Shown here: piece by piece, positions 10,182 through 18,997 of the stretch | How the letters are laid out: each line of letters starts with the position of its first letter | Position numbering within the stretch: position 1 is the first letter of the stretch | Origin: Polynucleobacter sp. MG-Unter2-18 | GTDB taxonomy: Bacteria; Pseudomonadota; Gammaproteobacteria; Burkholderiales; Burkholderiaceae | Assembly: GCF_018687675.1 (NCBI RefSeq) | Contig: NZ_CP061302.1 | Span: 1,438,192-1,502,191 of the forward strand | Direction: 5' to 3' | Length of the DNA stretch: 64,000 bases | Translations under genes and position numbers: made by a program | The notes under the pieces: model-generated | Told to the model about the DNA's origin: nothing | What the model saw: the letters and a program-made list of their open reading frames with translations, nothing else | Databases searched by the model: none

Positions 10182-11429
10182 TTAGGTCAATTTGCCAAAA
10201 ATCAAGGTACCGTTAGTACCCCCAAAGCCAAAGTTGTTTTTAATGGCATGGTCAATCTTCACATCGCGAGCAGTATTGGCGCAGTAGTCCAAATCACACT
10301 CTGGATCTTGATTGAAGATGTTGATTGTTGGTGGAGACTTCTGGTTGTGTAGCGCCAGAATAGTAAAGACAGACTCTAAGCCGCCAGCACCGCCCAAAAG
10401 ATGGCCAGTCATCGACTTAGTAGAGTTAATCAAAGCCTTTTTGGCATGGTCACCAAGGGCAGCTTTAATCGCACCGGTTTCATTCTTATCACCTAAAGGT
10501 GTAGAAGTGCCGTGTGCATTGATATATTGAATTTGATCTGGATTTAAACCGGCATCGCGCATGGCATTGACCATACAGCGACGTGGGCCATCCATATTTG
10601 GGGCGGTCATGTGATACGCGTCACCACTCATACCAAAACCTAAAAGCTCACAGTAGATTTTTGCGCCACGCGCTTTAGCGTGCTCATACTCTTCTAACAC
10701 CACAACACCAGCACCCTCACCCAATACGAAACCATCACGGTCTTTGTCCCATGGGCGTGAAGCGGTTGCAGGGTCATCGTTGCGGGTGGATAGCGCACGA
10801 GCTGAAGCAAAGCCGCCAACACCCAATGCAGAGATAGTAGATTCAGCTCCACCAGCAACCATCACATCAGCATCGCCATACTGAATTAAACGTGCCGCCA
10901 AGCCAATGCTGTGCAAGCCGGTAGTACAAGCTGTCACCGCAGCCACGTTTGGACCCTTAAGACCAAACAAGATACTGAGATGCCCAGAAATCATATTAAT
11001 GATTGAGCCTGGAACAAAGAATGGGGAGATGCGACGAGGACCACGAGCTAGCAATTCAGCGCCAGTCTCTTCAATCATCGGCAAACCACCAATGCCTGAG
11101 CCGACCATGACGCCCACGCGCTCCGCGTTCTCTTCAGTTATCTGTAAACCGCTGTCGCGAATTGCTTGCGTACCAGCAGCGATCCCGTAATGGATAAAGG
11201 TATCCATGTGGCGCGCCTCTTTGGCAGAAACATATTCTTCGACATTGAAGTCTTTCACCTCGCCAGCAAAATGCACGCTCAGCGGAGTGTGGTCAAACTT
11301 GGTGATGGTGGCAATGCCTGATTTACCCGCGAGCAAATTAGACCAAGCTACATCAACCGAGTTACCAACTGGTGAAATCAGGCCTAAGCCGGTAACAACA
11401 ACCCGGCGGCGGCCATTTGATGCTGACAC
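10182..11429 (-). CDS. fabF: 3-oxoacyl-ACP synthase II (FabF)
   Basis: FabF condenses malonyl-ACP with acyl-ACP in the elongation steps of type II fatty-acid synthesis and is responsible for temperature control of unsaturated chains. The 415-residue thiolase-fold protein has the Cys168-His306-His343 triad in [15 protein letters not shown] and SMTGHLLGG. The start codon is GTG at 11429, 28 nt after the acpP stop. The operon order is plsX-fabH-fabD-fabG-acpP-fabF, the standard proteobacterial cluster. FabB and FabA are not in the window. Confidence 0.96.
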   Translation of the reverse strand: MSASNGRRRVVVTGLGLISPVGNSVDVAWSNLLAGKSGIATITKFDHTPLSVHFAGEVKDFNVEEYVSAKEARHMDTFIHYGIAAGTQAIRDSGLQITEENAERVGVMVGSGIGGLPMIEETGAELLARGPRRISPFFVPGSIINMISGHLSILFGLKGPNVAAVTACTTGLHSIGLAARLIQYGDADVMVAGGAESTISALGVGGFASARALSTRNDDPATASRPWDKDRDGFVLGEGAGVVVLEEYEHAKARGAKIYCELLGFGMSGDAYHMTAPNMDGPRRCMVNAMRDAGLNPDQIQYINAHGTSTPLGDKNETGAIKAALGDHAKKALINSTKSMTGHLLGGAGGLESVFTILALHNQKSPPTINIFNQDPECDLDYCANTARDVKIDHAIKNNFGFGGTNGTLIFGKLT

Positions 11430-11457
11430 AGTAATAGCTTTTAACTAGCTAGGGGAA

Positions 11458-11697
11458 TTAACCCTGAGCTTTTGACTGAGCAAAATCGATAGCGAGCTGA
11501 ACAGTAGTAATTTTTTCAGCTTCTTCATCCGGAATTTCAATCCCGAATTCATCTTCCAAAGCCATTACCAATTCAACAGTGTCAAGAGAGTCTGCGCCTA
11601 AGTCGTTCACAAAAGAAGATTCATTCTTGATCTCTGCTTCTGCGACGCCCAATTGCTCAGCGACGATCTTCTTAACGCGTTGTTCGATGTTATCCAT
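11458..11697 (-). CDS. acpP: Acyl carrier protein
   Basis: ACP carries growing acyl chains on a phosphopantetheine arm attached by AcpS. I start at ATG 11697, giving 79 acidic residues, because a GGGGGA Shine-Dalgarno sits at the right distance; the longer frame beginning with TTG at 11709 covers that site. The attachment serine is Ser37 in [10 protein letters not shown]. Size, acidity and helix pattern are typical. It stands between fabG (102 nt upstream) and fabF, and as ACP is usually very abundant the separate gap before it could hold its own promoter, although I could not point to one. Confidence 0.97.
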   Translation of the reverse strand: MDNIEQRVKKIVAEQLGVAEAEIKNESSFVNDLGADSLDTVELVMALEDEFGIEIPDEEAEKITTVQLAIDFAQSKAQG

Positions 11698-11799
11698 TAA
11701 TTCCCCCAAGGGTTGTAAAAAAACGATGAAAAGGATTTTATCAGCTTGGCAGGCTAAATTAGTAAATCCGCCAAAAAATGATCAATTCCTGCTTTGTTA

Positions 11800-12543
11800 T
11801 TAGGCTAAATAGAGGCCGCCATTGACATGCAGCGTGTTTCCTGTGATGTATCCAGCCGCTGGAGAGGCTAAAAATGCCACTGCCTGGGCTATATCTTCTG
11901 GACTACCCAGACGCGCTAAAGGAATGTTCGCTTTTAGGGCATTTTGCTGCTCTTCACTCAAAGCACGGGTCATATCTGTGTCGATAAAGCCAGGCGCTAC
12001 GCAATTCACAGTGATATTGCGACTGCCAATTTCGCGGGCCAAAGCTCGCGTCATGCCTGAAACACCGGATTTAGCAGCAGCGTAGTTAGCCTGCCCAGGG
12101 TTACCCATATGACCAACAATCGAAGTGATATTAATAATGCGGCCAGCGCGCGCTTTCATCATAGGGCGCATTACTGCCTGAGATAAACGGAAAACGGCAC
12201 TTAGATTAGTGTCGATCACATCGGTCCACTCATCTGTTTTCATGCGCATTGCTAGGTTATCGCGAGTAATGCCAGCGTTATTCACCAAGATATTGATACC
12301 GCCAAAATCTTTGACGATCAAATCGATAATGGCCTCGCAAGCTTTTGGATCGGTCACATTCAAAACCTCGCCACGGCCACCGCTCGCTTGTAAACGGGTG
12401 TTGATTGCTTTGGCGCCGTCCTCAGAAGTTGCAGTGCCAATGACCTTGGCACCACATTTCACCAACTCATCCGCAATGGCTTGGCCAATACCGCGCGATG
12501 CGCCGGTCACTAATGCAATTTGTCCGCTTAAGTCGAGATTCAT
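11800..12543 (-). CDS. fabG: 3-oxoacyl-ACP reductase FabG
   Basis: FabG reduces 3-oxoacyl-ACP to 3-hydroxyacyl-ACP with NADPH. It is a 247-residue short-chain dehydrogenase with the cofactor loop TGASRGIG at 13-20, NNAG at 88-91 and the catalytic Ser141, Tyr154 and Lys158 (YAAAK). The C-terminus GNTLHVNGGLYLA is typical for FabG. The ATG at 12543 is 51 nt after the fabD stop, within the fab operon. Function is supported both by sequence and by place among fabD and acpP, which separates it from the many other members of the family. Confidence 0.96.
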   Translation of the reverse strand: MNLDLSGQIALVTGASRGIGQAIADELVKCGAKVIGTATSEDGAKAINTRLQASGGRGEVLNVTDPKACEAIIDLIVKDFGGINILVNNAGITRDNLAMRMKTDEWTDVIDTNLSAVFRLSQAVMRPMMKARAGRIINITSIVGHMGNPGQANYAAAKSGVSGMTRALAREIGSRNITVNCVAPGFIDTDMTRALSEEQQNALKANIPLARLGSPEDIAQAVAFLASPAAGYITGNTLHVNGGLYLA

Positions 12544-12594
12544 AGTTGTCTTCCGTTCTTTATTTCGTGTTTCTTCTACTGCTAGTTCGAATTT

Positions 12595-13530
12595 TTACTT
12601 TACGGCAGCCAAAGCTTCATTGAGACTGACCTCATCGAAAATAGGCAGTCCAACAACATTTTCATTGATTCGCTTTGTCAGCCCGGCCAATACCTTGCCA
12701 GGGCCGCATTCCACTACTTGAGTGATGCCTTGCTGGGCCATCGCATTAATAGTCTCTTGCCAACGCACTGGCTTGGCAGCTTGACGCACTAAGGCATCTT
12801 TAATGGCTGCTGGGTCATTCAGTACATTGACATCCACGTTATTAACTACAGAGATAGTCGGGACTTTAAATTCAATATCAGCCAAGTAGTCTTTGAGTTT
12901 TTCAGAAGCGGGTTGTAATAATGATGAATGAAATGGCGCTGACACTGGCAATGGCAGAGCGCGCTTTGCGCCAGCTGCTTTAAGCAATTCACAAGCTTTG
13001 GTCACCGCATCACTACCGCCAGCAATGACCACTTGCCCTGGTGCATTGAAGTTCACGGCTTCCACAACACCTCCAGAGGCTGTAGCAGCTTGGGCACAAA
13101 CCGTCTTCACTATTGCATCATCTAAGCCTAAGATTGCGGCCATACCGCCAATGCCTACTGGCACTGCTGTCTGCATGGCCTCAGCACGAAAACGCACCAA
13201 GGGCACGGCGTCTTTAAAAGCGATTACGCCTGCAGCAACTAAAGCAGAGTATTCGCCCAGGCTATGGCCAGCCATCATCTTGGGAACGGCACCGCCAGAG
13301 GCTAACCAGGCACGGTAAAAAGCAATCGCTGCAGTCAGCATCACGGGCTGTGTATTGGTTGTCAAAGACAATGCTTCTGCGGGGCCTTCGGCAATCAGTT
13401 TGGCAACGTCCTCACCTAAGGCCTCTGAGGCTTCTTGCAAAGTCGCACGGACTTCAGGGCGATCAGCAATAGTGTTGAGCATCCCAACAGATTGGGAACC
13501 TTGGCCAGGAAATACAAATGCAAATGTCAT
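12595..13530 (-). CDS. fabD: Malonyl-CoA:ACP transacylase FabD
   Basis: FabD moves malonyl groups from CoA to ACP to feed chain elongation. The 311-residue protein starts with AFVFPGQGSQSVGM, has the nucleophile Ser90 in AGHSLGEYSALVAAG and the catalytic His201 in VSAPFHSSLL, with VECGPGKVLAGL near the C-terminus. The start is ATG 13530, preceded by a 55-nt gap after fabH. Everything matches the family; the operon setting confirms it serves fatty-acid synthesis and not a polyketide synthase. Confidence 0.96.
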   Translation of the reverse strand: MTFAFVFPGQGSQSVGMLNTIADRPEVRATLQEASEALGEDVAKLIAEGPAEALSLTTNTQPVMLTAAIAFYRAWLASGGAVPKMMAGHSLGEYSALVAAGVIAFKDAVPLVRFRAEAMQTAVPVGIGGMAAILGLDDAIVKTVCAQAATASGGVVEAVNFNAPGQVVIAGGSDAVTKACELLKAAGAKRALPLPVSAPFHSSLLQPASEKLKDYLADIEFKVPTISVVNNVDVNVLNDPAAIKDALVRQAAKPVRWQETINAMAQQGITQVVECGPGKVLAGLTKRINENVVGLPIFDEVSLNEALAAVK

Positions 13531-13585
13531 AGGAATAATCGCTGAATAATCGTTGTGAATATATTTTTAGCTTTAGTACTTTGCT

Positions 13586-14572
13586 TTAGTACTTAATGAC
13601 TGCTGCGCCCCAAGCAAAGCCACCGCCAACACCCTCTAGCAAAAGATGTTGGCCACGTTGAATTTGACCCGAGCGAACGCCAACATCCAAGGCGAGCGGT
13701 ATAGATGCAGCGGAAGTATTGCCATGCTCATGAACAGTCACAATGACATTGTCCATCGACATACCCATCTTGCGAGCCGTACTCTCCATGATACGAATAT
13801 TGGCTTGGTGTGGCACCAACCAATCGATTTGCTCTGGCTTGAGATTGGCTTTTTCTAAAGCCTCATGGGCAACTTGCTCAAGTACTTTGACAGCCAACTT
13901 AAACACTGCAGGTCCATCCATTGTTAAATACGCAGTTCCCTCAACGCCACCCTGCTTAGCGCGCCCTGGCACACAAAGGATATCGCGTTGACTACCGTCC
14001 GCATGTAAGGCCGTTGCCAAAATGCCTGGCTCGGTAGAAGCTTCTAATACAACTGCGCCAGCACCATCACCAAACAAAACCGAAGTCGTGCGATCTTGGA
14101 AATCCAAAATGCGGGAGAAAGTTTCTGCACCGAGAACTAATACTTTTTTGTATGTACCCGTTCGAATAAATGCATCTGCAATGGCAAGTGCATAAGTAAA
14201 GCCAGCACATACCGCCTGAACATCAAATGCCGCGCAATTAGTATGAGCGCCTAGTTTGTCTTGCACTACGCAAGCTGTGCTTGGGAAGCCACCCAAGTGA
14301 TCTGGTGTGGAGGTAGCCAGAATGATCAAGTCAAGATCTTCAGAGGTGCAGCTTGCTGCCTCTAGTGCTGCTTGTGCTGCTTTGACTGCCAAGTCACTCG
14401 TGAGTTGATTTTCTGCGGCAAAGTGGCGAGCAGAAATTCCACTTCTAGTCACAATCCATTCATCGCTTGTTTCAAGACCAATCTTGGCTAAACGCTCAAC
14501 GAGATCTTGATTGCTCAAACGCTGCTCTGGAAGATAACTTCCAGTTCCGGCTATCCGTGAATAGATGCTCAT
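13586..14572 (-). CDS. fabH: 3-oxoacyl-ACP synthase III FabH
   Basis: FabH starts each fatty acid by condensing acetyl-CoA with malonyl-ACP. The 328-residue protein has the triad Cys122 (AVCAGFTYA), His255 (LVPHQANIR) and Asn285 ([10 protein letters not shown]). The ATG at 14572 falls 2 nt after the plsX stop, indicating coupled translation. The last four codons and stop overlap one copy of a 13-bp tandem repeat (13570-13595), so the end of the gene has been duplicated just downstream; this does not change the protein. Confidence 0.96.
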   Translation of the reverse strand: MSIYSRIAGTGSYLPEQRLSNQDLVERLAKIGLETSDEWIVTRSGISARHFAAENQLTSDLAVKAAQAALEAASCTSEDLDLIILATSTPDHLGGFPSTACVVQDKLGAHTNCAAFDVQAVCAGFTYALAIADAFIRTGTYKKVLVLGAETFSRILDFQDRTTSVLFGDGAGAVVLEASTEPGILATALHADGSQRDILCVPGRAKQGGVEGTAYLTMDGPAVFKLAVKVLEQVAHEALEKANLKPEQIDWLVPHQANIRIMESTARKMGMSMDNVIVTVHEHGNTSAASIPLALDVGVRSGQIQRGQHLLLEGVGGGFAWGAAVIKY

Positions 14573-14574
14573 GA

Positions 14575-15585
14575 TTATTTTGTCTCCGCCGCAAAAGCTT
14601 GAGCGATACGCTCCACCATGCGATTTTTTGCTGCTTCATGTGCGCGCTCGAGCGCAAAACCAAATGCAAAGCGATCTGCTGAACCGTGACTCTTAATTAC
14701 GCAACCGCGTAAACCTAATAATACTGCCCCGTTATAGCGACGATGATCCACACGCTTGCGAACACGCAATAAAGGCACCATGGCACAGATGGCCATGAGC
14801 TTAGTCAGCCATGAACGATTGAATTCTTGTTTAATTAAGCCACTCATCATCTTTGCCAAGCCTTCGCTTGCCTTAAGAACAACGTTGCCAACAAAACCGT
14901 CGCACACCACGATATCGGTAGTACCCTTAAAAATATCATTACCTTCTACGTTGCCATAAAAGTTAAGGTTGGTTTGACGTAGTAGCTCGCTAGTCTGCTT
15001 CACTACCTCATTACCTTTAATCACTTCTTCACCAATATTTAAAAGACCGATGGAAGGATTTTGTATGCCATCGACCACTTGAACCATTACGTTAGCCATT
15101 TGAGCAAATTGCACCAAATGCATAGGCTCACAATCTGCATTAGCACCAAGATCCAACATGGTGGTGCCGCGCCCTTTTTCATTGGGAATCGCAGTAGCAA
15201 TCGCAGGACGGTCAACGCCATCTAAGGTTTTGAGAATGTAGCGGGAGATGGCCATTAAAGCGCCAGTATTGCCAGAGGAAATGATTGCGTCAGCCAGGCC
15301 TTCTTTAACTTGCTCGATGGCAACTCGCATGGATGAATCTTTTTTACGACGCAACGCCACCTCAATGGGGTCATCCATCAAGACGACTTCACTAGCGGAA
15401 ATAATTTGAATGCGCTCCATTGGCGCCTTTGGAAATTGACTCAAGGCTTGCTTGAGGATTTCCGGATTGCCAACCAAGGCAATCTTCACATCAGCATGTT
15501 TCTCTAGAAAATCACAACAAGCAGGGACGGTAACAACTGGCCCATGATCTCCGCCCATGGCATCGATAGCAAGTGTGACACTCAT
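14575..15585 (-). CDS. plsX: Phosphate acyltransferase PlsX
   Basis: PlsX converts acyl-ACP to acyl-phosphate, the donor for PlsY in phosphatidic-acid synthesis, and is a peripheral membrane enzyme. The 336-residue protein begins [16 protein letters not shown] and includes the SGNTGALMA and GFVGNVVLK stretches characteristic of the family. The ATG is at 15585. It follows rpmF by 84 nt, but a strong terminator lies in that gap, so plsX-fab expression is probably partly uncoupled from yceD-rpmF. Such rpmF-plsX linkage is typical for proteobacteria. Confidence 0.96.
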   Translation of the reverse strand: MSVTLAIDAMGGDHGPVVTVPACCDFLEKHADVKIALVGNPEILKQALSQFPKAPMERIQIISASEVVLMDDPIEVALRRKKDSSMRVAIEQVKEGLADAIISSGNTGALMAISRYILKTLDGVDRPAIATAIPNEKGRGTTMLDLGANADCEPMHLVQFAQMANVMVQVVDGIQNPSIGLLNIGEEVIKGNEVVKQTSELLRQTNLNFYGNVEGNDIFKGTTDIVVCDGFVGNVVLKASEGLAKMMSGLIKQEFNRSWLTKLMAICAMVPLLRVRKRVDHRRYNGAVLLGLRGCVIKSHGSADRFAFGFALERAHEAAKNRMVERIAQAFAAETK

Positions 15586-15617
15586 AAAATCAAGTATTGC
15601 TGCAAGTGGTTTTTTTC

Positions 15618-15649
15618 AAAGAAAAAAGCGGCTTTTATTGGAGCCGCTT
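15618..15649 (-). terminator. Rho-independent terminator or attenuator between rpmF and plsX
   Basis: Read on the minus strand, AAGCGGCT (15649-15642) pairs with AGCCGCTT (15633-15626) around an eight-base loop, followed directly by a T run. It sits 20 nt after the rpmF stop and 33 nt before the plsX start. It would stop most transcripts of yceD-rpmF, with plsX transcribed by read-through or from a promoter inside this short gap. Confidence 0.85.
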
Positions 15650-15669
15650 CTATCTTTTAGACTAAGAAA

Positions 15670-15849
15670 TTAGTCGTTTTTGGTTTTAACCACTTTACGA
15701 CCACGGTAGTAACCGTTTGGTGAAATGTGGTGGCGTAAATGCGCCTCACCAGTTGTGGCTTCAACAGCCGTAGCAGGTGCGGTCAAAAAGTCGTGCGCAC
15801 GGTGCATGCCACGTTTGGATGGGGATTTTTTATTCTGTTGGACGGCCAT
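15670..15849 (-). CDS. rpmF: 50S ribosomal protein L32
   Basis: This 59-residue protein begins [20 protein letters not shown], the unmistakable start of bacterial L32, and continues with a histidine-containing central part (HLRHHIS) and the basic end [14 protein letters not shown]. The frame is short, but the start ATG, the AGGAG Shine-Dalgarno upstream and the homology are clear. It has no CxxC zinc pair, so it is the zinc-free form. It follows yceD, as in nearly all proteobacteria, and is followed by a terminator. Confidence 0.96.
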   Translation of the reverse strand: MAVQQNKKSPSKRGMHRAHDFLTAPATAVEATTGEAHLRHHISPNGYYRGRKVVKTKND

Positions 15850-15954
15850 ATTGAACTCCTAAGCAAGGCGACATTCTAGCATGTAAATTGAGCTAAATGC
15901 TTGATAAATTGATAAAGCGGATCTGAAAACCCGCTCTAAGCGGGTGGGACTAAA

Positions 15955-16533
15955 TTAGTTTTTCTTCATATTTTTCAATATGTTAAAGGGATTTTGGGGC
16001 TTTTCAGAGGCATCTTGCGCTTCACCCGCCTCACCAAATGAGGAGGCATGCGGCTGGCATGCGCCCTCTGGATGCTTTGGAATTAAAGGCATGGACAGGA
16101 GGATCTCATCCTCAATTAGCCCTAGGAGGTCAAAGTGCTGAATTGCTACCAATGGCTCAAGCTGATCATCCTCCATTGGGAAGGCATCCGCCTCCTCCTC
16201 AGTGGCTACCAGAACAAACCGACTATCTTGAGTCAAATCTAGACCGAAATCCTGCAAACAGCCCTGACAAACCAGATGGATACGGCCTTTTACGGCCAAT
16301 TCCAGAATTTGCTGGGGCTCAGAGCCTGGAGAATTCCCAAAATGGGTCTTTACCTCCCAATCAAATCCATCCCCTGGCTCAATGCTAGAAGCCTCTTCAG
16401 CCACCCTGGGCAGGGCTGAAATCTCCAGAAATCCAGCGCCTTGATAGGACTGAGGGGCGCAAAAATCAATCCGGCTCAGGGCCTTGGGATCATTGGATAA
16501 CTCAACTTGAGGTAAAACTTGATTACGATTCAT
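15955..16533 (-). CDS. yceD: YceD/DUF177 family protein
   Basis: This 192-residue acidic protein belongs to the YceD (DUF177) family, which is nearly always encoded next to rpmF and has been linked to 23S rRNA levels; its precise role is not settled. The family core is visible around residues 92-105 (LVCQGCLQDFGLDL), with a cysteine pair in the place of the CxxC of other members, then the acidic stretch EEEADAFPMEDDQLEP. The ATG is at 16533 and the gene lies 105 nt before rpmF. The divergent yceF starts close by. Confidence is high for the family and low for function. Confidence 0.88.
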   Translation of the reverse strand: MNRNQVLPQVELSNDPKALSRIDFCAPQSYQGAGFLEISALPRVAEEASSIEPGDGFDWEVKTHFGNSPGSEPQQILELAVKGRIHLVCQGCLQDFGLDLTQDSRFVLVATEEEADAFPMEDDQLEPLVAIQHFDLLGLIEDEILLSMPLIPKHPEGACQPHASSFGEAGEAQDASEKPQNPFNILKNMKKN

Positions 16534-16576
16534 GACATCAGTCTAAATGAAGGCTTTAGCGAAAGTACAAGTAGTG

Positions 16577-17179
16577 ATGAGTAATTCTGCAAAAAAACTA
16601 ATTCTGGCATCCACCTCGGTCTATCGTCTCGAGCTCTTAGAGCGCCTGCGCATCCCTTTTGATGTGATCTCACCAAAGGTGGATGAAACTCCTCTCCCGG
16701 GTGAAAACACTCTGGCCTTAGCTTTGCGCTTAGCCAAAGCAAAAGCTGCTGCAGTTGCGAAAGATCACCCTGCGGCTTGGGTCATTGGTTCAGATCAAGT
16801 GGCCGACCTGTGTGGAGCTGCCATTGGTAAGCCTGGAAACTTTGAGCGCGCCATGGCACAACTGCAACTCATGCGAGGAGCTACTGTGACTTTTCAAACA
16901 GCGCTATGCCTCATGCATGGCAGTGAGGAAACAACCATCAATGTTCCTACGGAAGTTACCTTTCGCAAACTTGCTGATGATGTTCTAGAGGCATATCTCC
17001 ATGCCGAAGAACCTTACGACTGCGCTGGAAGTGCCAAGTCTGAAGGCTTAGGAATTTCACTCCTGGAATCCATCAAGAGCGATGATCCCACCGCATTGAT
17101 AGGTCTACCCTTAATTGCATTGAGCGGCCTCTTGCGTGAAGCTGGCTTTCTCATTCCAAACAAAACATCAATTAACTGA
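16577..17179 (+). CDS. yceF: Maf-like nucleotide pyrophosphatase, YceF type
   Basis: This 200-residue member of the Maf/HAM1 fold probably hydrolyses non-canonical nucleotides such as 7-methyl-GTP, as E. coli YceF does. The start at ATG 16577 gives MSNSAKKLILASTSVYRLELL, aligning with the family's ASxSxxRxxLL box at 11-21; an ATG at 16547 would add ten residues. The second motif is GSDQVADL at 71-78, with the SDQ form seen in YceF rather than the TVV of the dTTP/UTP class. As in E. coli it is next to yceD-rpmF, but in divergent orientation. Confidence 0.9.
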   Translation: MSNSAKKLILASTSVYRLELLERLRIPFDVISPKVDETPLPGENTLALALRLAKAKAAAVAKDHPAAWVIGSDQVADLCGAAIGKPGNFERAMAQLQLMRGATVTFQTALCLMHGSEETTINVPTEVTFRKLADDVLEAYLHAEEPYDCAGSAKSEGLGISLLESIKSDDPTALIGLPLIALSGLLREAGFLIPNKTSIN

Positions 17180-17197
17180 ATGAAACAGAATTAAAAA

Positions 17198-17971
17198 ATG
17201 AGTTCAACGCTAGGCACCCTCTTTTTGATTCCCAATACCCTGGGTGACGATGCACGTATAGAGCAATTACCTTGGGTTTTACCAAGCGAAACTATTAGCC
17301 AAACTGCCAAGCTCGTTCACTGGATTGTGGAGGATGCAAAAACTGCCCGTGCTTTTTTAAAAGCGGTCGACAGTGTTTCACCCTTAGCTTGCACTATTCA
17401 AGAAATGCAGATGAGCGAGTGGCGTGGTGTTGCACGCAATGCCAAGTATGGTGATGCTGTCAAACCCATGGATTTACTCAAGCCCCTCATTGCTGGAAAA
17501 GACATGGGTCTGATGTCAGAGGCTGGTGTTCCCGGAGTTGCAGACCCCGGTGCAGAGCTTGTACTGGCAGCGCATAAGCTGGGCGCCAAAGTGAAGCCCT
17601 TGGTTGGTCCAAGCTCTATTTTGCTGGGCCTGATGGCCAGCGGTTTAAATGGTCAACGCTTTGCATTTCAAGGATATGTTCCGCATGATGCGCAGGACCG
17701 TATCGCACGACTGAAACAACTGGAAGTGGAATCAAGGAAATTACAGCAGACGCAAATTTGGATTGAAACACCGTATCGCAATACTGCAATGCTGATGGCT
17801 TGTCTTAATACGCTATCTCCGCAATCGATGCTTTGTATTGGAATGGATCTCAGTCTGCCAAGTGAAACCATTACTACGCTCTCGATTACTGACTGGCGTA
17901 AGCGCTTTCCAAACGAAGCAGCCTGCGCCTCATTACAAAATAGGCCAGCAGTATTTCTATTGCTGGCCTAA
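17198..17971 (+). CDS. RsmI-like SAM-dependent methyltransferase (tetrapyrrole methylase fold)
   Basis: This 257-residue protein has the tetrapyrrole/corrin methylase fold. Residues GLMSEAGVPGVADPG (about 108-122) and VGPSSILLGLMASGL (about 136-150) match the SAM-binding loops of RsmI, the 16S rRNA C1402 2'-O-methyltransferase, and ETPYRN also fits. However, the N-terminus GTLFLIPNTLGD lacks the PIGNL sequence of true RsmI and the total is shorter, so I read it as the betaproteobacterial RsmI-like paralogue with unknown target. It follows yceF by 18 nt and converges on sppA with a 35-nt gap. Confidence 0.8.
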   Translation: MSSTLGTLFLIPNTLGDDARIEQLPWVLPSETISQTAKLVHWIVEDAKTARAFLKAVDSVSPLACTIQEMQMSEWRGVARNAKYGDAVKPMDLLKPLIAGKDMGLMSEAGVPGVADPGAELVLAAHKLGAKVKPLVGPSSILLGLMASGLNGQRFAFQGYVPHDAQDRIARLKQLEVESRKLQQTQIWIETPYRNTAMLMACLNTLSPQSMLCIGMDLSLPSETITTLSITDWRKRFPNEAACASLQNRPAVFLLLA

Positions 17972-18006
17972 GTGTTTTGTTTGTTACTGTATTGATCTAT
18001 CGTTTT

Positions 18007-18966
18007 TTACTTTAGATCAGGTGTCTTGACTAAGGCCTTACCTGCTGCGGCACCCACTTCGGCACCGAAACGTTTAGCAACGCGTTCTGCGAAATTCTCT
18101 TTCATGGTGTAGTCCAGAATATCTGGCGCCTTAAAAGTATCACGCGCTACAGTTTCTACTGTTCCATAGCCATCAACTAAACCATTTTTGATGGCTTGCT
18201 CGCCATTCCAAACTCGGCCTGAAAACATATCTGAAGTTTCTTTTAAGCGATCGCCACGACCTGCTTTCACTACCGCAATAAATTGCTGGTGAATCTCATC
18301 AATCATGGTTTTAATCATTTCGACTTGCTGGGGATTTTCTTTGGAGAACGGATCCATCATGCCCTTATTAGACCCAGCGGTAATCATGCGACGAGTCACG
18401 CCTAGCTTATCCATCAGACCAGTAAAACCAAAGCCCTCCATGATCACACCAATAGAACCCACTAAGCTGGCCTTATCCACCAAAATTTGATCACCAGCAA
18501 CCGCAACGTAATAGCCGCCTGAAGCGCAGATATCTTCCACTACGACATAAAACGGCTTGCTTGGATAGAGTTTGCGTAAGCGATGAATCTCATCATTGAT
18601 CATGCCGGCCTGAACCGGAGAACCACCGGGACTATTGATGCGCAAGACCACGCCCGCACTATTTTCGTTTTCAAATGCGGCAGTCAGTGATGAATTGATA
18701 TCCAAAGCATTGGCCATCGAGCTCGAGGAAATCTCTCCTTCTAGCGTAACTAAGGCCGTGTGCTTCTCCGTTCCCATGCCGCGCCCTGGCAGATGAAAAT
18801 CAAATACCGCCAGTATTACGCCAACAAAGACAAGAAGAGTGAGGATACGAAATACCGCTTTCCAACGACGTGCCTTGCGAGTCTCTTTTAAATTCTCTAG
18901 TAGTAAATGCTCAAGCGCTTGGCGCTCCCAATTTTGATTCGCGTTCTCAGATTGATTTTGATCCAT
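18007..18966 (-). CDS. sppA: Signal peptide peptidase SppA (S49 serine protease, short form)
   Basis: This inner-membrane protease degrades cleaved signal peptides. It has one membrane segment at about 39-57 and a periplasmic ClpP-like domain. Key residues are Ser149 in CASGGYY and the general base Lys201 in AGSNKGMMDPF, the Ser-Lys dyad of the short (single-domain) S49 family; INSPGGSPV precedes. The length of 319 fits this 36-kDa type rather than the 618-residue E. coli enzyme. The ATG at 18966 follows a 10-bp tandem repeat that contains copies of the Shine-Dalgarno sequence AAGGA. Confidence 0.93.
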   Translation of the reverse strand: MDQNQSENANQNWERQALEHLLLENLKETRKARRWKAVFRILTLLVFVGVILAVFDFHLPGRGMGTEKHTALVTLEGEISSSSMANALDINSSLTAAFENENSAGVVLRINSPGGSPVQAGMINDEIHRLRKLYPSKPFYVVVEDICASGGYYVAVAGDQILVDKASLVGSIGVIMEGFGFTGLMDKLGVTRRMITAGSNKGMMDPFSKENPQQVEMIKTMIDEIHQQFIAVVKAGRGDRLKETSDMFSGRVWNGEQAIKNGLVDGYGTVETVARDTFKAPDILDYTMKENFAERVAKRFGAEVGAAAGKALVKTPDLK

Positions 18967-18994
18967 CTTTTTAATCCTTTTTAATCCTTTTTAC
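18967..18994 (-). repeat. Decamer tandem repeat carrying the sppA ribosome-binding site
   Basis: Read on the minus strand, the unit GATTAAAAAG occurs twice in full (18986-18977 and 18976-18967) after a partial copy, ending right at the sppA ATG. Each junction creates AAGGA, the nearest one 8 nt from the start codon, an optimal distance. A change in copy number would move or duplicate the Shine-Dalgarno sequence. Confidence 0.8.
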
Positions 18995-18997
18995 TAA

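Noticed and set aside
12209-12721. 170-codon plus-strand frame across fabG and fabD
   Set aside because: It is antisense to two clear enzymes and crosses their junction; no recognisable motif.
18967-18994. Repeat before sppA as a CRISPR or IS end
   Set aside because: The unit is 10 bp with no spacers and no flanking duplication.
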